Assembly: GCF_003576645.1 (NCBI RefSeq)
Contig: NC_044918.1
Coordinates: forward strand, 18,938,577-19,002,576
Direction: 5' to 3'
DNA: 64,000 nucleotides
Source of the DNA: Ipomoea triloba
Taxonomy: Eukaryota > Streptophyta > Magnoliopsida > Solanales > Convolvulaceae
Each line of letters starts with the position of its first letter. The stretch's first letter is position 1. The notes beneath the pieces were generated by a model, which saw only the letters and a program-made list of their open reading frames with translations, made no database searches and was not told where the DNA came from. Below are positions 30,969 to 42,053 of this stretch, one piece after another. Position numbers and translations under genes: made by a program.

Positions 30969-33866
30969 ATGGCTATTTCTCTTGTCAATTTACTAAATAC
31001 AATACACTTCCATTTTCTACAACCTCTTCCTTGCTTGAGTGTTGACGATACAGAAAGAATAATGATCGAATCTTTGTGTAAGAAGCTCCGATTTTTGCAA
31101 GCCTTTGTGGAGGATTCTCAGAAGAACAACATCAACTGCCCGGCATGGAGAGACTTGGAGACAGAGATCAGAGATGTAGCTGCTGAAGCAGAGACCAAAA
31201 TTGACAACATCAACTACCCCTCAGGCCTGCTATCTCACTCAGAGAGGTACTTACAATTCAGTGAGAGGATTAGTCACTGTGTTGGGCTGTGGAAATCCTG
31301 GCTACACCCAAAAAAAGAACTCATCAACTGCCGGGCAGGGAGAAGCTTGGAGACAGAGATCAGAGATGTAGCTGCTGGAGCGGAAAGCAAAATTGAACTA
31401 GAATTATATAAACTCTACAGCGAGGAAGAAGCCCCTGTTGAGCCTTGTGAGAGTCTTCATCAGACCTTGCAACAAGTAACGGGAGACATTGAATCACTTG
31501 AACGGAGAATTCTGCAGATTGAGAGCAATGACTCTGTAGAGCCGCCAAGAACAAACGCAGCAATACAGAATATCAAAGCTGATAGCTCCTCAAAACGTTC
31601 TACAGAGCCCGAGAATGAAATGGTAGGATGCGACGATGAGTTTGAAACCATCAAGAACAAGCTCATTTCAGATTCAAATAACCTGGAAGTCATCTCAATC
31701 ACAGGGATGGGAGGCATTGGCAAGACTACTTTAGCTCAAAGAGTCTACAATGGTGAAGCAGCAATGGCTCATTTTGACATTCGAACATGGACTACTGTAT
31801 CTCAAGAACACAATCTTGGAGAAATGCTCTGTCGCCTTCTCGGCAATAATGACACCAATCCAGATGTCTCTAATCTAGCAAGTCAACTACGCCAAAAGTT
31901 GTTGGGTCACAGGTATCTCATTGTCATAGATGATATATGGAGCACTCAAGCATGGGATGACATTCATAGATGTTTCCCAGAAGATTTCAATGGGAGTCGA
32001 ATATTGCTGACTACACGGCTCAAACAAGTGGCTGACTATGTTAGTTCTGGTAACAATCTTTATTCCATGCGATTCTTAAATCTCAATGAAAGTTGGGATT
32101 TATTTTACAAGAAAGTATTTGTAGAAAAAAAATTTCCCCTTGAATTTGAGAAAGTTGGTAGACGAATTGTTGAAAAATGCCAAGGATTACCTCTAACAAT
32201 TATAGTGGTTGGTGGGCTTCTTTCCTCCTCATCCAACAAGCCATCACTAAATCAGTGGGAGAATGTTGTTGCAAATTTGGATCCATTGCTTAACATTGAT
32301 CCCGAAATGAAATGTTCAAAAATACTCTCACTAAGTTACAACCACTTGCCTCCACATTTGAAAGCTTGTTTTTTATACTTTGGAATTTTTTCAGAAGATA
32401 GGGTGATTAAAGTGAAAGAGTTGATTAGGCTATGGATTGCAGAGGGATTCTTAAAGTTAGAGTTGAATAAAACCATGGAAGAAGTGGCATATGATTACTT
32501 GCAGGATCTTGTGGATAGATGTCTGGTTCAAATTGATAAGTGGAGTGTTACTGGTAACAAAATCAAGTATTGTAAGCTCCATGATGTGCTGCATAGCTTT
32601 AGCTTGAGAGAGGCTCGGAGGGAGAAGCTTTTGTGTGTTATAAATGAGAAAAACAATGTTGGATTAGCAACAAGCAGCTTGGACCGAAAAGCTTGCCGTT
32701 GGGTCGTCAGTGATCATTTAAACCATATATATGATGAGCCAATTAGTCAATCAAGGAATATGACTCACACATCCCATGAATTGCGTTCTTTTATATATCT
32801 TCCTCATTCTATTATCTTTGAACGCTTTAATTCCAGAATACTTCCCTATTCTAAACTGCTAAGGGTGTTGAACATGAGTCAATCTGATCTAATTCACGTA
32901 CCAAAGGAAATAGTGGATCTTGTTCATTTGAGATACTTAGCCCTAAGAATTCAGTCGATAACATCTATTGATTATTACCCATGGTTTAAGCTTCGATGTT
33001 TGCAGAGTCTGATTATTTCTCAACACTTGGCTTATTTTTTACCAAACTATATTTTGGGTATGCCACAAATAAGGCATGTTCATTTCTTCCACGGGAGTCT
33101 TAATTACCTCCATCTCCCAAAGTTGGTTCAAAGAAATCTACAAACTCTATATTGGTTGAGTCTACCTCATCGTTTACATACTGAGCCAGACTTCAAAGGG
33201 ATTCCAAACGTGAAGGAACTTGGGATTTACTTAATGGGCTATAAGTACTCTTATTTCAAAATGTCTTATTTAAGTAAAGAAACTTGGGATTTACTACCAC
33301 CTATTTCATTGGAAGGTCTTCTCAATTTGCATCAGCTGGAGAACTTAAAATTTGAAAGAAATCAATCTTCTCCGAAATGTGACAGCAAACTTCTAAAAGC
33401 TTTTCCACCAAATCTCAAGAAGTTGACCCTCACAAGAACAAATTTTTCATGGGAGGATATGGTCATTATTAACACATTGCCTAACCTTGAGGTTCTAAAA
33501 TTGAGAAAGGATGCTTTCTGTGGCCCTGAGTGGAAAGCAACAGGAAATGGCTTCTGCAAATTAAAGTATTTGGAAGTTACTAAACATTCAACCCTCAAGC
33601 ATTGGAGTGTGGATGCTGATCATTTCCCCATTCTGGAATGCATATCTCTTAATTCTTGTCATCTTTTGGTGGAATTTCCAACTGGTTTTGGTGACATTAA
33701 CACATTGCAGTTAATTGATTTAAAGCATTGTCCCTCCAGCCTTGTGACTTCTGCTAAAAATATTCAAGAAGAGCGGCGGGATTTTGGAGACGATAAACTT
33801 GTTCTCCGTGAATTGTATACTTTCCCAGAGCCAGAGGTAAAATTTTCTAATTTAATTGCAACCTAG
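30969..33866 (+). CDS. NLR-C: CC-NBS-LRR resistance protein, R1-like
   Basis: Intracellular immune receptor of 965 residues. The start is placed at the conserved MAISLVNLLNT (30969); an in-frame ATG lies 27 bp upstream. P-loop GMGGIGKTT at 246-254, kinase-2 IDDIW (D321, D322), GLPL about 406, LHD 537-539, then LRRs. Like NLR-A, the CC region carries the 60-residue insertion between two LETEIRDVAA units, with a diverged linker (NINYPSGLLSHSERYLQ...). No frame damage. The proximal leader is conserved, but the G-box block lies about 1.6 kb upstream behind two MITEs, so expression control may differ. The end FPEPE|gta is a probable splice donor (33837); small conserved candidate exons lie downstream (see findings). 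Confidence 0.9.
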   Translation: MAISLVNLLNTIHFHFLQPLPCLSVDDTERIMIESLCKKLRFLQAFVEDSQKNNINCPAWRDLETEIRDVAAEAETKIDNINYPSGLLSHSERYLQFSERISHCVGLWKSWLHPKKELINCRAGRSLETEIRDVAAGAESKIELELYKLYSEEEAPVEPCESLHQTLQQVTGDIESLERRILQIESNDSVEPPRTNAAIQNIKADSSSKRSTEPENEMVGCDDEFETIKNKLISDSNNLEVISITGMGGIGKTTLAQRVYNGEAAMAHFDIRTWTTVSQEHNLGEMLCRLLGNNDTNPDVSNLASQLRQKLLGHRYLIVIDDIWSTQAWDDIHRCFPEDFNGSRILLTTRLKQVADYVSSGNNLYSMRFLNLNESWDLFYKKVFVEKKFPLEFEKVGRRIVEKCQGLPLTIIVVGGLLSSSSNKPSLNQWENVVANLDPLLNIDPEMKCSKILSLSYNHLPPHLKACFLYFGIFSEDRVIKVKELIRLWIAEGFLKLELNKTMEEVAYDYLQDLVDRCLVQIDKWSVTGNKIKYCKLHDVLHSFSLREARREKLLCVINEKNNVGLATSSLDRKACRWVVSDHLNHIYDEPISQSRNMTHTSHELRSFIYLPHSIIFERFNSRILPYSKLLRVLNMSQSDLIHVPKEIVDLVHLRYLALRIQSITSIDYYPWFKLRCLQSLIISQHLAYFLPNYILGMPQIRHVHFFHGSLNYLHLPKLVQRNLQTLYWLSLPHRLHTEPDFKGIPNVKELGIYLMGYKYSYFKMSYLSKETWDLLPPISLEGLLNLHQLENLKFERNQSSPKCDSKLLKAFPPNLKKLTLTRTNFSWEDMVIINTLPNLEVLKLRKDAFCGPEWKATGNGFCKLKYLEVTKHSTLKHWSVDADHFPILECISLNSCHLLVEFPTGFGDINTLQLIDLKHCPSSLVTSAKNIQEERRDFGDDKLVLRELYTFPEPEVKFSNLIAT

Positions 33867-34904
33867 CAATGTTTCTGAGCATGCCTTGTGATTCAGTGGG
33901 TTGGTTATTTTCTTCCAACTTTATTCTCATTTATTCCCTTCATGTTTCTTCTACTTCCAAAAATGTTGAATCTCTAATCCTAAGCGCTCCTCATGCCCCA
34001 CCCACGATAAAACATGTGGGAGGAGGTAAATCATGGTAACTTAATGGCTAACAATAATCATTATGTTTCTTATTTCTAAGAAAGTATAGATGAAGCTGAT
34101 TTTGCTTGATGGATGGAACCTGATACCTCTACTAAATGGAGCGCATGCGACCCTTACCCCAATTGGTTAGACATTTGGTTCAAGAACTAGTTTTAATTTT
34201 TCTTGATTTAAATCGATCAGTTACATTGGTGGTGCATATACTTCCTTATGAACTCAAGAACTGAATGACTTCAACATGTTAGATTTTGGAATAACGACGG
34301 TTTTAATTTGTTTTGATCTGCTTCAATTGGCAAGTCTTCTTTAATTTTGTACTTAGCTTGTTGTATCCCTTGCATTTCATCTCATGACTAATTTTGTAAT
34401 ATACATTCGGCCTCAATTTTGTTTCTGCTAGGGATATATAGTACCATGCATATGATTTCTTATGACAGAAATATATAAGTCAATGTTGTGAGAAAACAAA
34501 AACACAAATCTCCTCCACATTCATTCAACTTAGTTATTATTTAATATTTCAATTTCTTTTTTATTACCTTCATTTATACTCCGATCCGTATATATTTTAT
34601 TAATATACTAATAGATTTTTATTGTTAATGTTATAGGTTGAAATTGAGAGGTGAAGATCAGAGGGTGACAAAACAGGTACTGTATATATGAGTGTGATGT
34701 ATTTGTGAACATAAAAGTTTGGAAAATAAATTACGGACTATATTCATTATTTAAGTTTTGTTTTTATGATGTAAACAAAACCTATGCACAATAAAGTGTA
34801 CCAATTTAATTGTTATAATAATATAAAAATAAAATGTTGTTGTTGTTATTATTATTAAAATGTTAGAAAATATTTTGCAATGAGTCTAGTTGATAATAAT
34901 AATA
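33867..34904. other. NLR-C 3' flank, shared with NLR-E and partly NLR-D
   Basis: Homologous to 52310-53200 and in part to 47361-47650. Contains GTTGAAATTGAGAGGTGAAG after TTATAG at 34637, a possible small 3' exon. No other gene. Confidence 0.6.
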
Positions 34905-34997
34905 ATAATTTGTGTAGACTTTAGTCATGTATGTATTGTCGTAGCAGATCAGAGTCGTTAATCTTACTAATAAAAGGTTTGGTGAAGTTGTGCGTGC

Positions 34998-35043
<46 letters not shown>

Positions 35044-35400
35044 TTATTTATTTATTTATTTATTTATTGATTGATTGATTTATTTATTTGTTTATGAAGA
35101 GGTACACAACATTTGGATTAATTTTACCAGGTGATGCCATGATCCCAACAAATGACCTTTGGGCTTTATTTGCACTGTGCGTGTGGAATTGCAATTTGGA
35201 AAGATAGCTACATACCTATATAGTTTCTGCTTTACTTGTTTGGTGTGCAATATTATTACTTTTTCTTCCTTTAACTTGTATCTCCTTTTAAGTCATGTTT
35301 ATGTTATGTTTGTACACGTATATGTTTTTTAATTTTGAAATGTTTGGTTTGTAATATCACTATTTTTTCATAATTTGTATCTTATCTTAAGTCAAATTTA
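34905..35400 (+). pseudogene. SURNod19 3'-end remnant (segmental duplication copy 2)
   Basis: Matches the last intron, last exon and 3' flank of the SURNod19 gene (4990-5420): GTGTAGACTTTAG, then TTACCAGGTGATGCCATGAT, CAACAAATG, CCTTTGGGCTTTATTTGCA. The three main exons are missing. The intron holds an expanded microsatellite, (TG)n(TA)n(TTTA)n, at about 35000-35070. No coding capacity remains beyond the terminal V-M-P codons. Confidence 0.8.
35000..35075. repeat. Compound microsatellite (TG)n(TA)n(TTTA)n
   Basis: Simple repeat inside the SURNod19 remnant; copy 1 has only a short TATATA here. Confidence 0.95.
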
Positions 35401-35577
35401 TGTTCGGTTTGTTAGTTTGTACACGTATATATGCATCCGTGCATGTGCACATGCTTGTTTGTTTCTTAACTTTTGAAATAATTTTTTTGAAAAAAACTTT
35501 TGAAATAATGTTTGTTGTTATCTTAAAAAGTGTAACAACAAATACTCATGATTAACCCACATTTAGCTTTCTCCAGT

Positions 35578-35635
<58 letters not shown>
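35578..35635. repeat. (TAA)n microsatellite, paralogue of 7981
   Basis: Flanked by ATTAACCCACATTTA..TTTCTC and ACTTTCATTTGAAGTTTT as in copy 1. Confidence 0.95.
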
Positions 35636-35638
<3 letters not shown>

Positions 35639-35857
35639 CTTTCATTTGAAGTTTTATATATATATATATATAAGAAAAGAATTCTAGATTAAATAGGTAA
35701 ATGTTAAATTCAAATGAAAAGAATTCTAGATTAAATAAGTAATGTTAAATTCAAATGATTACCTATCCTATTTTGCCTTGTGTTACTTTTTTTTTAATGA
35801 GTTGATCAAATTTTCATTTTAATTATTTAAATAATTTATGCATATGATTTATAATTT

Positions 35858-36264
35858 AGGGTGTGTTTGGTTCGCACATTGAAATCGAAATCGGAATGGG
35901 AATCAAATACTGGATAATGGTAATGGGTTTTGGTGAAAGTATTTTGCATGTTTAATTTGGTAGTAGGGTGGAATTAGAATGATTACCAATATTGTTGTTT
36001 TGTTATATATGATCCTATAATGAGAATAAATGTTTTAAAAATACAAGAAATAAAAATAAAAATAAAAATCTAAAAGTACTAAACCAAACTTAAAAATCAA
36101 ATTACCAATTAGGAGGGAGAATAATGGAATGAAACCCTTATTTTATTAGGAATGAGTTTTCTAATTAGGGGGGTAATCAGATCACATAGTAGTTTTCTAG
36201 AAACCTATCAACCAAACATTGATTCTCATTCATAATAGCTAAACTCATGAACCAAACACATCCT
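35858..36264. mobile_element. Tourist-like MITE
   Basis: Inverted ends AGGGTGTGTTTGGTTC and GAACCAAACACATCCT. The paralogous stretch near 8205 reads across the site without the element, so its limits are supported by an empty site. A minus-strand frame inside is not a gene. Confidence 0.75.
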
Positions 36265-36364
36265 TTAATATTTATTAAGTACTCCGTATATACTAACCAA
36301 AACGCACAACACACCTCTGAACTCATCTTGATGGTATAAATATCTGTAACGAAACAAAACAAAT

Positions 36365-36441
36365 GGTTTCGTGGTGTAGTTGGTTATCACGTCAGTCTAA
36401 CACACTGAAGCTAGGTCTCCGGTTTGAGTCCGGGCGAAGCC
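36365..36441 (+). tRNA. tRNA-Val(AAC)-like, probably a pseudogene
   Basis: Acceptor GGTTTCG / CGAAGCC, D arm, anticodon arm TCAGT-CTAACAC-ACTGA (anticodon AAC) and T arm are all present. Two oddities: an extra CTAG in the variable region (CTGAAG-CTAG-GTCTCC) and TTTGAGT instead of TTCGAGT in the T loop, losing the conserved C56. Both suggest loss of function. It holds the same position relative to SURNod19 and NLR sequence as the tRNA at 9596. Confidence 0.7.
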
Positions 36442-36712
36442 AATATTAATTTTATTAGAGTAACGATTCATTTAAACTGATCTTCGACTACAAGAAACTT
36501 TATTAGCGGAGAGATAATTAAGTTCTAGACTAGCAGTATACTTGATAATTTGCAATTTGATCCATACTGTCCCTAGACTTCATTGGAATTTTGTTCACAC
36601 TCACAATGGTGGCTCAAGGAAAAGTAGTATTAGGATTGATGAAAGAAAATCCATTCTTAGCTTGCTTTATCTCTTTGAGATTCTGAGTTTTTGAAACATC
36701 TATCTATCTTCA

Positions 36713-37232
36713 ATGGCTTTCGCTCATATCATTTCTCTACTAAATACAATACAGTTCCATTTTCTACAACCTCTTCCGTGTTTGATTTTTGATGATACAG
36801 AAATGGTGGAATCTTTGTGTGAAAAGATTCGAAATTTGCAAGGCTTTTTGGAGGAATCTCACAAGAACAACATCATCAGCAACCAGGCAAGGCTTTAGTA
36901 AGTCATCCCTATATCTTCCATGCGGAGTTCGAACAAAACTGGAAGCTATATCTTGCTTATATCACCGTCCTGAGCTTTGGCCAAGCAGTCAAAACATCAT
37001 AAATATTCCAAATGTGAAGAAACTTGGATTTACATTGACATCACCCCTGTTTCGGATCCTAAGCTTTTACCTAAGGATGCTTCACAGCAACATAGTTCGC
37101 TTAATGATCTTGTCGATTTGCAATGGTTGCAGAACTTGAAAATTAATGTGCCACAAATAATTCATTTTCAAGATGCCTTCCGACTTCCAACATTGTTTCC
37201 ACCAAATCTCAAGAAGTTACACTTCAAGGAAC
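36713..37232 (+). pseudogene. NLR-G pseudogene, 5' part
   Basis: Starts MAFAHIISLLNTIQFHFLQP, the second NLR subfamily (as NLR-F). The CC frame stops after about 61 codons. The sequence then jumps to LRR-type sequence (NIPNVKKLGFTLT, then PPNLKKLHFKEL), so most of the CC domain and the whole NB-ARC are missing. The copia element is inserted at 37233 in the LRR region. The remainder resumes at 42779. Confidence 0.85.
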
Positions 37233-38008
37233 TGTTGGGTCCCTCCATGTGGAAGGACAAAACGCAACAAAACAAAAACAATAAAATATGAAATATAAAA
37301 AAAAAATGTTGGTGAAAGGCTCAAGACACCTTTTTTCAACTCAAATTAATTCCATGTTTGTGTTTGTGTGTCTCGGCAGTTGTGAGCAAGAAAAGGGGAA
37401 TTATTTTGTTTTCCCATTCATTCATTTTTACTCATCTTTTCGGCAGCAGAGTAAAGTAGAAGACAGTGGAAGAAAATTCACTTTTGTCTCATTCCATTTC
37501 GGCAGTACGCAGCAGTTGAAGGAGCATCCTTCTTTCTTCTTCATTTTGGTGCTATTTTGCCATGGAGTTTGCCTAAGATCTTGGGTACCATCTTCATCAA
37601 ATATTTGAGGTCAGCTTGTATTTATTCCAGGCATCTTTTGGATATTCTCGTACTACTTGTATTCATTTTTATCATATTAGTGGTGGTTGAATATTTTGAG
37701 TACGAGATATTATTATGTTTAGCCTGTGAATGTGGAAGAATGTTTTGGCCTAGGAGTTGATATATTTGATGATTTGTGGATGTATGGCTCATGTGGTAGC
37801 CTAAAACTTTGTACCCAAGATTTGTGATAGTGAAATTGTTTGTTGTTGGTGGCCCGTGGTTTTTCCCCGTGGTTTTGGGGTTTTCCACGTAAATCTTGTG
37901 TTCCTTGTGTTCATATTTATTTTTGGGCTATTGTGTATTATCTCGTATTTGTGTACCGTGTCGGGTCTGTGATTTTGATTGTCACAGGAAGTGGGATTTT
38001 TCCCAACA
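37233..38008 (+). repeat. 5' LTR of the copia element
   Basis: TG...CA termini, 776 bp. Homologous to the 3' LTR and to the solo LTR at 2553. Small open frames inside are not genes. Confidence 0.95.
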
Positions 38009-38050
38009 AAGTGGTATCAGAGCCCTGGTTGTTAATTTGGTATATTTGAA

Positions 38051-41000
38051 ATGGAGGCAAATACGAGTAATATGGTACGATTGAATGGTAAAAATTATCA
38101 CATTTGGAAGGCCAAAATGAAGGATCTCCTGTTTGTGAAAAAGTTACATCTACCTGTGTTTGCAAGTGCAAAGCCTGAAAATATGTCAGATGAGGAGTGG
38201 GACTTTGAACACCAACAAGTTTGTGGTTATATTCGACAGTGGGTTGAAGATAATGTTTTGAACCACATTATTAATGAGACACATGCCAGGAGCCTATGGA
38301 ATAAACTTGAGACCCTGTATGCTTCTAAGACAGGCAATAACAAATTGTTTTTGCTGAAACAGATGATGAATATAAGATACAGGGAAGGTACATTGATCAA
38401 TGATCATGTTAATGATTTTCAGGGCGTTCTTGATCAGTTGTCTGGTATGGGCATCAAATTTGAGGATGAGGTACTTGGTCTCTGGTTGCTTAATACTCTA
38501 CCAGATTCTTGGGAAACATTTCGGGTTTCTTTGACCAATTCAGCTCCCAACGGTGTTGTAACCATGGAATATGTAAAGAGTGGTATCTTGAATGAAGAAG
38601 CAAGAAGAAGATCTCAAGACACTTCTACTTCGCAGTCAGATATTTTGGTTACAGATGATAGGGAGAGAAACAAGCAAAAGGGTCAGAGGGGTAGAGATAA
38701 AAGTAGAAGCAAGTCAAGGTCAAGGTACAAGGATCTTGAATGTCATTATTGTGGTAAGAAAGGACACATCAAGAAATATTGCTTCAAATGGAAAAGGGAA
38801 AAGAAGCAAGACAATAAAGATGGTGACACCGGGAATCATGTTGCAACAGTTAGAACAGATTTACTTGTTGCTTGTGATGATAACGCCATCAACGTTGCAT
38901 GCCATGAGACAACTTGGATTGTGGATTCAGGTGCAGCCTACCATGTTACACCAAGGAAGGAATTTTTCACTTCATATACTCCAGGTGACTTTGGAGAGCT
39001 CAGAATGGGTGATGATGGTCAGGTGAAGGTGACGGGTACCGGTACGGTTTGTTTGGAGACAAGCAATGGCACAAAGTTGGTACTTAAAGATGTCAAGCAT
39101 GCACCAGATATCAGACTGAATCTTATTTCTACAGGAAAACTTGATGATGATGGTTTCTGTTGTTTCTTTGGTGATGGGCATTGGAAGATCACCAAAGGCT
39201 CACTGGTTGTTGCACGAGGTAACAAGTCTTCTAACTTGTACTCTTTGCAAAGTTCTGTTTCTGATGATTCAGTGAATGTTGTAGAAAAAGAATGTGCATC
39301 AGAATTGTGGCATAAACGACTTGGTCACATGAGTGTGAAGGGGATTGATTACCTTGCCAAGAAGAGTAAGCTTTCTGGGGTTAAAGAAGCTAGATTGGAC
39401 AAGTGTGTTCACTGCTTGGCTGGAAAACAGAGAAGGGTTTCTTTCATGAGCCATCCTCCTTCAAGAAAGTCAGAGCCACTTGAGTTGATACATTCTGATG
39501 TGTGTGGACCAATGAAGGTTAGGTCACTCGGAGGTGCAGTTTACTTTGTAACCTTTATTGATGACTATTCTAGGAAACTCTGGGTCTACACTTTGAAGCA
39601 CAAAAGTGATGTGCTTGGTGTATTTAAAGAGTTTCATGCCCTTGTTGAGAGACAGACAGGGAAGAAATTGAAGTGCATCCGTACTGATAATGGCGGTGAA
39701 TATTGTGGACCGTTTGATGAGTACTGCAGAAGGTACGGTATTAGGCATCAGAAAACTCCTCCTAAGACTCCTCAATTAAATGGCTTAGCAGAAAGGATGA
39801 ACCGGACAATTATGGAGAGAGTCAGATGTATGCTTGATGATGCAAAGTTGCCTAGTTCCTTTTGGGCTGAGGCAGTTTCCACAGCTGTTCATGTTATCAA
39901 CTTATCTCCTGTTATTGCTTTGAAAAATGAAGTTCCTGATAAAGTTTGGTGTGGAAATGATGTTTCTTATGATCACCTCAGAGTCTTCGGTTGCAAGGCA
40001 TTTGTGCATGTTCCAAGAGATGAGAGATCTAAGTTGGATTCGAAGACTAGACAGTGCATCTTCATTGGTTATGGATTTGATGAATTTGGCTACAGGCTGT
40101 ATGATCCAGTTGAGAAGAAGCTAGTCAGAAGCCGTGATGTAGTGTTCTTTGAAAATCAAACCATTGAAGATATTGACAAAGTGAAAAAGCCAGAATCTCG
40201 TGATAGTGGAAGTTTGGTTGACATTGAGCCAGTTTCCCGCAGAGATACAGATGATGTTTATGAGGTTCAGGAAAATGGTCAGAATGGTGATCCTGTACCG
40301 GACTATCAGGGTGATACAGTTGATGCAGATGGTCATGTTGATGGTGTTGTGCACCAGGAACAAGAAGTTCCTTCGCAGGTTCCAGTTGATCTTCCGAGAA
40401 GGTCTGATAGGGAACGGAGACCATCTACTCGTTATTCTCCCAGTCAGTATGTGCTTTTGACTGACGGGGGAGAACCTGAGTCTTATGAAGAAGCTATGGA
40501 GAGTGAGCAAAAGAGGCAATGGCTTGAGGCTATGCAGGATGAGATGAACTCCTTATATGCAAATGATACATTTGAGTTGGTGAGGGCACCAAAGAACAGG
40601 AAAGCTTTGAAAAACAGGTGGGTCTACAGAGTGAAACATGAAGAGGGCACTTCAGTTCCACGGTTCAAAGCTAGATTGGTGGTGAAGGGTTTCAGCCAGA
40701 AGAAAGGTATTGATTTTGATGAGATTTTCTCTCCTGTTGTGAAATTCTCTTCCATCAGAGTTGTGTTGGGACTAGCAGCTCGTTTGGATATAGAAATTGA
40801 GCAGATGGATGTGAAGACAGCTTTTCTCCATGGTGATTTGGATGAGGAGATATATATGGAGCAGCCTGAGGGTTTCAAGGTCAAAGGAAAAGAGGATTAT
40901 GTTTGCAGATTGAAGAAGAGTTTGTATGGTTTGAAGCAAGCTCCGAGGCAGTGGTACAAAAAGTTTACTTCTGTTATGAGTAAGCATGGGTACAAGAAGA

Positions 41001-42037
41001 CTTCTTCAGACCACTGTGTTTTTGTGAACAGGTATTCTGATGATGACTTTGTTATACTGCTGCTTTATGTTGATGATATGTTGATTGTTGGTCGCAATAC
41101 CTCAAGAATTCAAGAGTTGAAACAAGAGTTGAGTAAGTCCTTTTCTATGAAGGACATGGGGCCAGCAAAGCAAATTCTTAGGATGAAGATCATCCGTGAC
41201 AGGCAGAACAAGAAGTTGTGGTTATCTCAAGAGAAATACATTGAGAAAGTTCTTGAGAGATTTAGTATGAATGAAGCTAAATCAGTCAGTACACTTCTTG
41301 ATATGCATTTCAAGTTGTGCAAGAAGCAATGTGCTTCTAGTGAGAAAGACAAGGAAGAAATGCAAAGAGTTCCTTATTCTTCAGCTGTTGGTAGTTTGAT
41401 GTATGCCATGGTATGTACGAGACCAGATATTGCTCATGCAGTGGGTGTTGTTAGCAGATTTCTCTCAAATCCAGGGAGAGAACATTGGGATGCTGTTAAG
41501 TGGATTCTAAGATATCTTCGGGGTACTTCAAGTTTGAGTTTGTGTTTTGGTATAGGGAAACCTATTCTTACCGGGTACACTGATTCAGATATGGCCGGAG
41601 ACATTGACACCAGGAAATCTACTTCAGGTTATTTGATTACCTATGCAGGGGGAGCAGTTTCATGGCAATCAAGGTTGCAAAAGTGTGTTGCTTTGTCTAC
41701 CACTGAAGCTGAGTTCATAGCATCTGTTGAGGCCAGTAAAGAAATGCTATGGATGAAGAAGTTTCTTCAGGAGCTCGGGTTTGTTCAAGACAGGTATGTG
41801 CTCTATTGTGATAGTCAGAGTGCAGTTCATCTTACAAAGAACTCTACGTTTCATTACAGGTCAAAACATATTGACACAAGATATCATTGGATTAGAGATA
41901 TCTTGGAATGCAAGATGCTTGAACTTGAAAAGATTCATACTGATGATAATGGGTCAGACATGATGACTAAAGCTTTGCCAAGAGGGAAGTTTGAGGTTTG
42001 TTGCTCTATCGCTGGGATGGCGATGTCTTCCACATAG
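38051..42037 (+). CDS. Copia gag-pol polyprotein, 1328 residues, intact
   Basis: Retrotransposon polyprotein for element replication. Order: GAG (UBN2-type) about 1-225; zinc knuckle C-x2-C-x4-H-x4-C at 231-244; aspartic protease DSGA at 292-295; GAG-pre-integrase H-x3-H (from H421) and C-x2-C (from 452); integrase core with acidic residues near D483, D546 and E581; reverse transcriptase with YVDD at 1006-1009; RNase H from about 1170 (TD near 1178). This order (integrase before reverse transcriptase) is diagnostic for Ty1/copia. The first ATG lies 42 bp after the LTR and 27 bp after the primer-binding site. No stop or frameshift seen. Length is normal for Tork/Tnt1-type elements. It may be autonomous. 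Confidence 0.95.
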   Translation: MEANTSNMVRLNGKNYHIWKAKMKDLLFVKKLHLPVFASAKPENMSDEEWDFEHQQVCGYIRQWVEDNVLNHIINETHARSLWNKLETLYASKTGNNKLFLLKQMMNIRYREGTLINDHVNDFQGVLDQLSGMGIKFEDEVLGLWLLNTLPDSWETFRVSLTNSAPNGVVTMEYVKSGILNEEARRRSQDTSTSQSDILVTDDRERNKQKGQRGRDKSRSKSRSRYKDLECHYCGKKGHIKKYCFKWKREKKQDNKDGDTGNHVATVRTDLLVACDDNAINVACHETTWIVDSGAAYHVTPRKEFFTSYTPGDFGELRMGDDGQVKVTGTGTVCLETSNGTKLVLKDVKHAPDIRLNLISTGKLDDDGFCCFFGDGHWKITKGSLVVARGNKSSNLYSLQSSVSDDSVNVVEKECASELWHKRLGHMSVKGIDYLAKKSKLSGVKEARLDKCVHCLAGKQRRVSFMSHPPSRKSEPLELIHSDVCGPMKVRSLGGAVYFVTFIDDYSRKLWVYTLKHKSDVLGVFKEFHALVERQTGKKLKCIRTDNGGEYCGPFDEYCRRYGIRHQKTPPKTPQLNGLAERMNRTIMERVRCMLDDAKLPSSFWAEAVSTAVHVINLSPVIALKNEVPDKVWCGNDVSYDHLRVFGCKAFVHVPRDERSKLDSKTRQCIFIGYGFDEFGYRLYDPVEKKLVRSRDVVFFENQTIEDIDKVKKPESRDSGSLVDIEPVSRRDTDDVYEVQENGQNGDPVPDYQGDTVDADGHVDGVVHQEQEVPSQVPVDLPRRSDRERRPSTRYSPSQYVLLTDGGEPESYEEAMESEQKRQWLEAMQDEMNSLYANDTFELVRAPKNRKALKNRWVYRVKHEEGTSVPRFKARLVVKGFSQKKGIDFDEIFSPVVKFSSIRVVLGLAARLDIEIEQMDVKTAFLHGDLDEEIYMEQPEGFKVKGKEDYVCRLKKSLYGLKQAPRQWYKKFTSVMSKHGYKKTSSDHCVFVNRYSDDDFVILLLYVDDMLIVGRNTSRIQELKQELSKSFSMKDMGPAKQILRMKIIRDRQNKKLWLSQEKYIEKVLERFSMNEAKSVSTLLDMHFKLCKKQCASSEKDKEEMQRVPYSSAVGSLMYAMVCTRPDIAHAVGVVSRFLSNPGREHWDAVKWILRYLRGTSSLSLCFGIGKPILTGYTDSDMAGDIDTRKSTSGYLITYAGGAVSWQSRLQKCVALSTTEAEFIASVEASKEMLWMKKFLQELGFVQDRYVLYCDSQSAVHLTKNSTFHYRSKHIDTRYHWIRDILECKMLELEKIHTDDNGSDMMTKALPRGKFEVCCSIAGMAMSST

Positions 42038-42053
42038 TCGGTTGGGGGAGATT

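Noticed and set aside
7981..35635. CRISPR-like or phage-like repeat systems
   Set aside because: Repeats are microsatellites, MITE arms or duplications in plant DNA. No spacer-repeat structure or prokaryotic gene is present.
37557..38049. Repeated LTR frames (also at 42327 and, inverted, at 2515) as genes
   Set aside because: They are shared because they lie in copies of one LTR. No domain, and they are broken differently in each copy.
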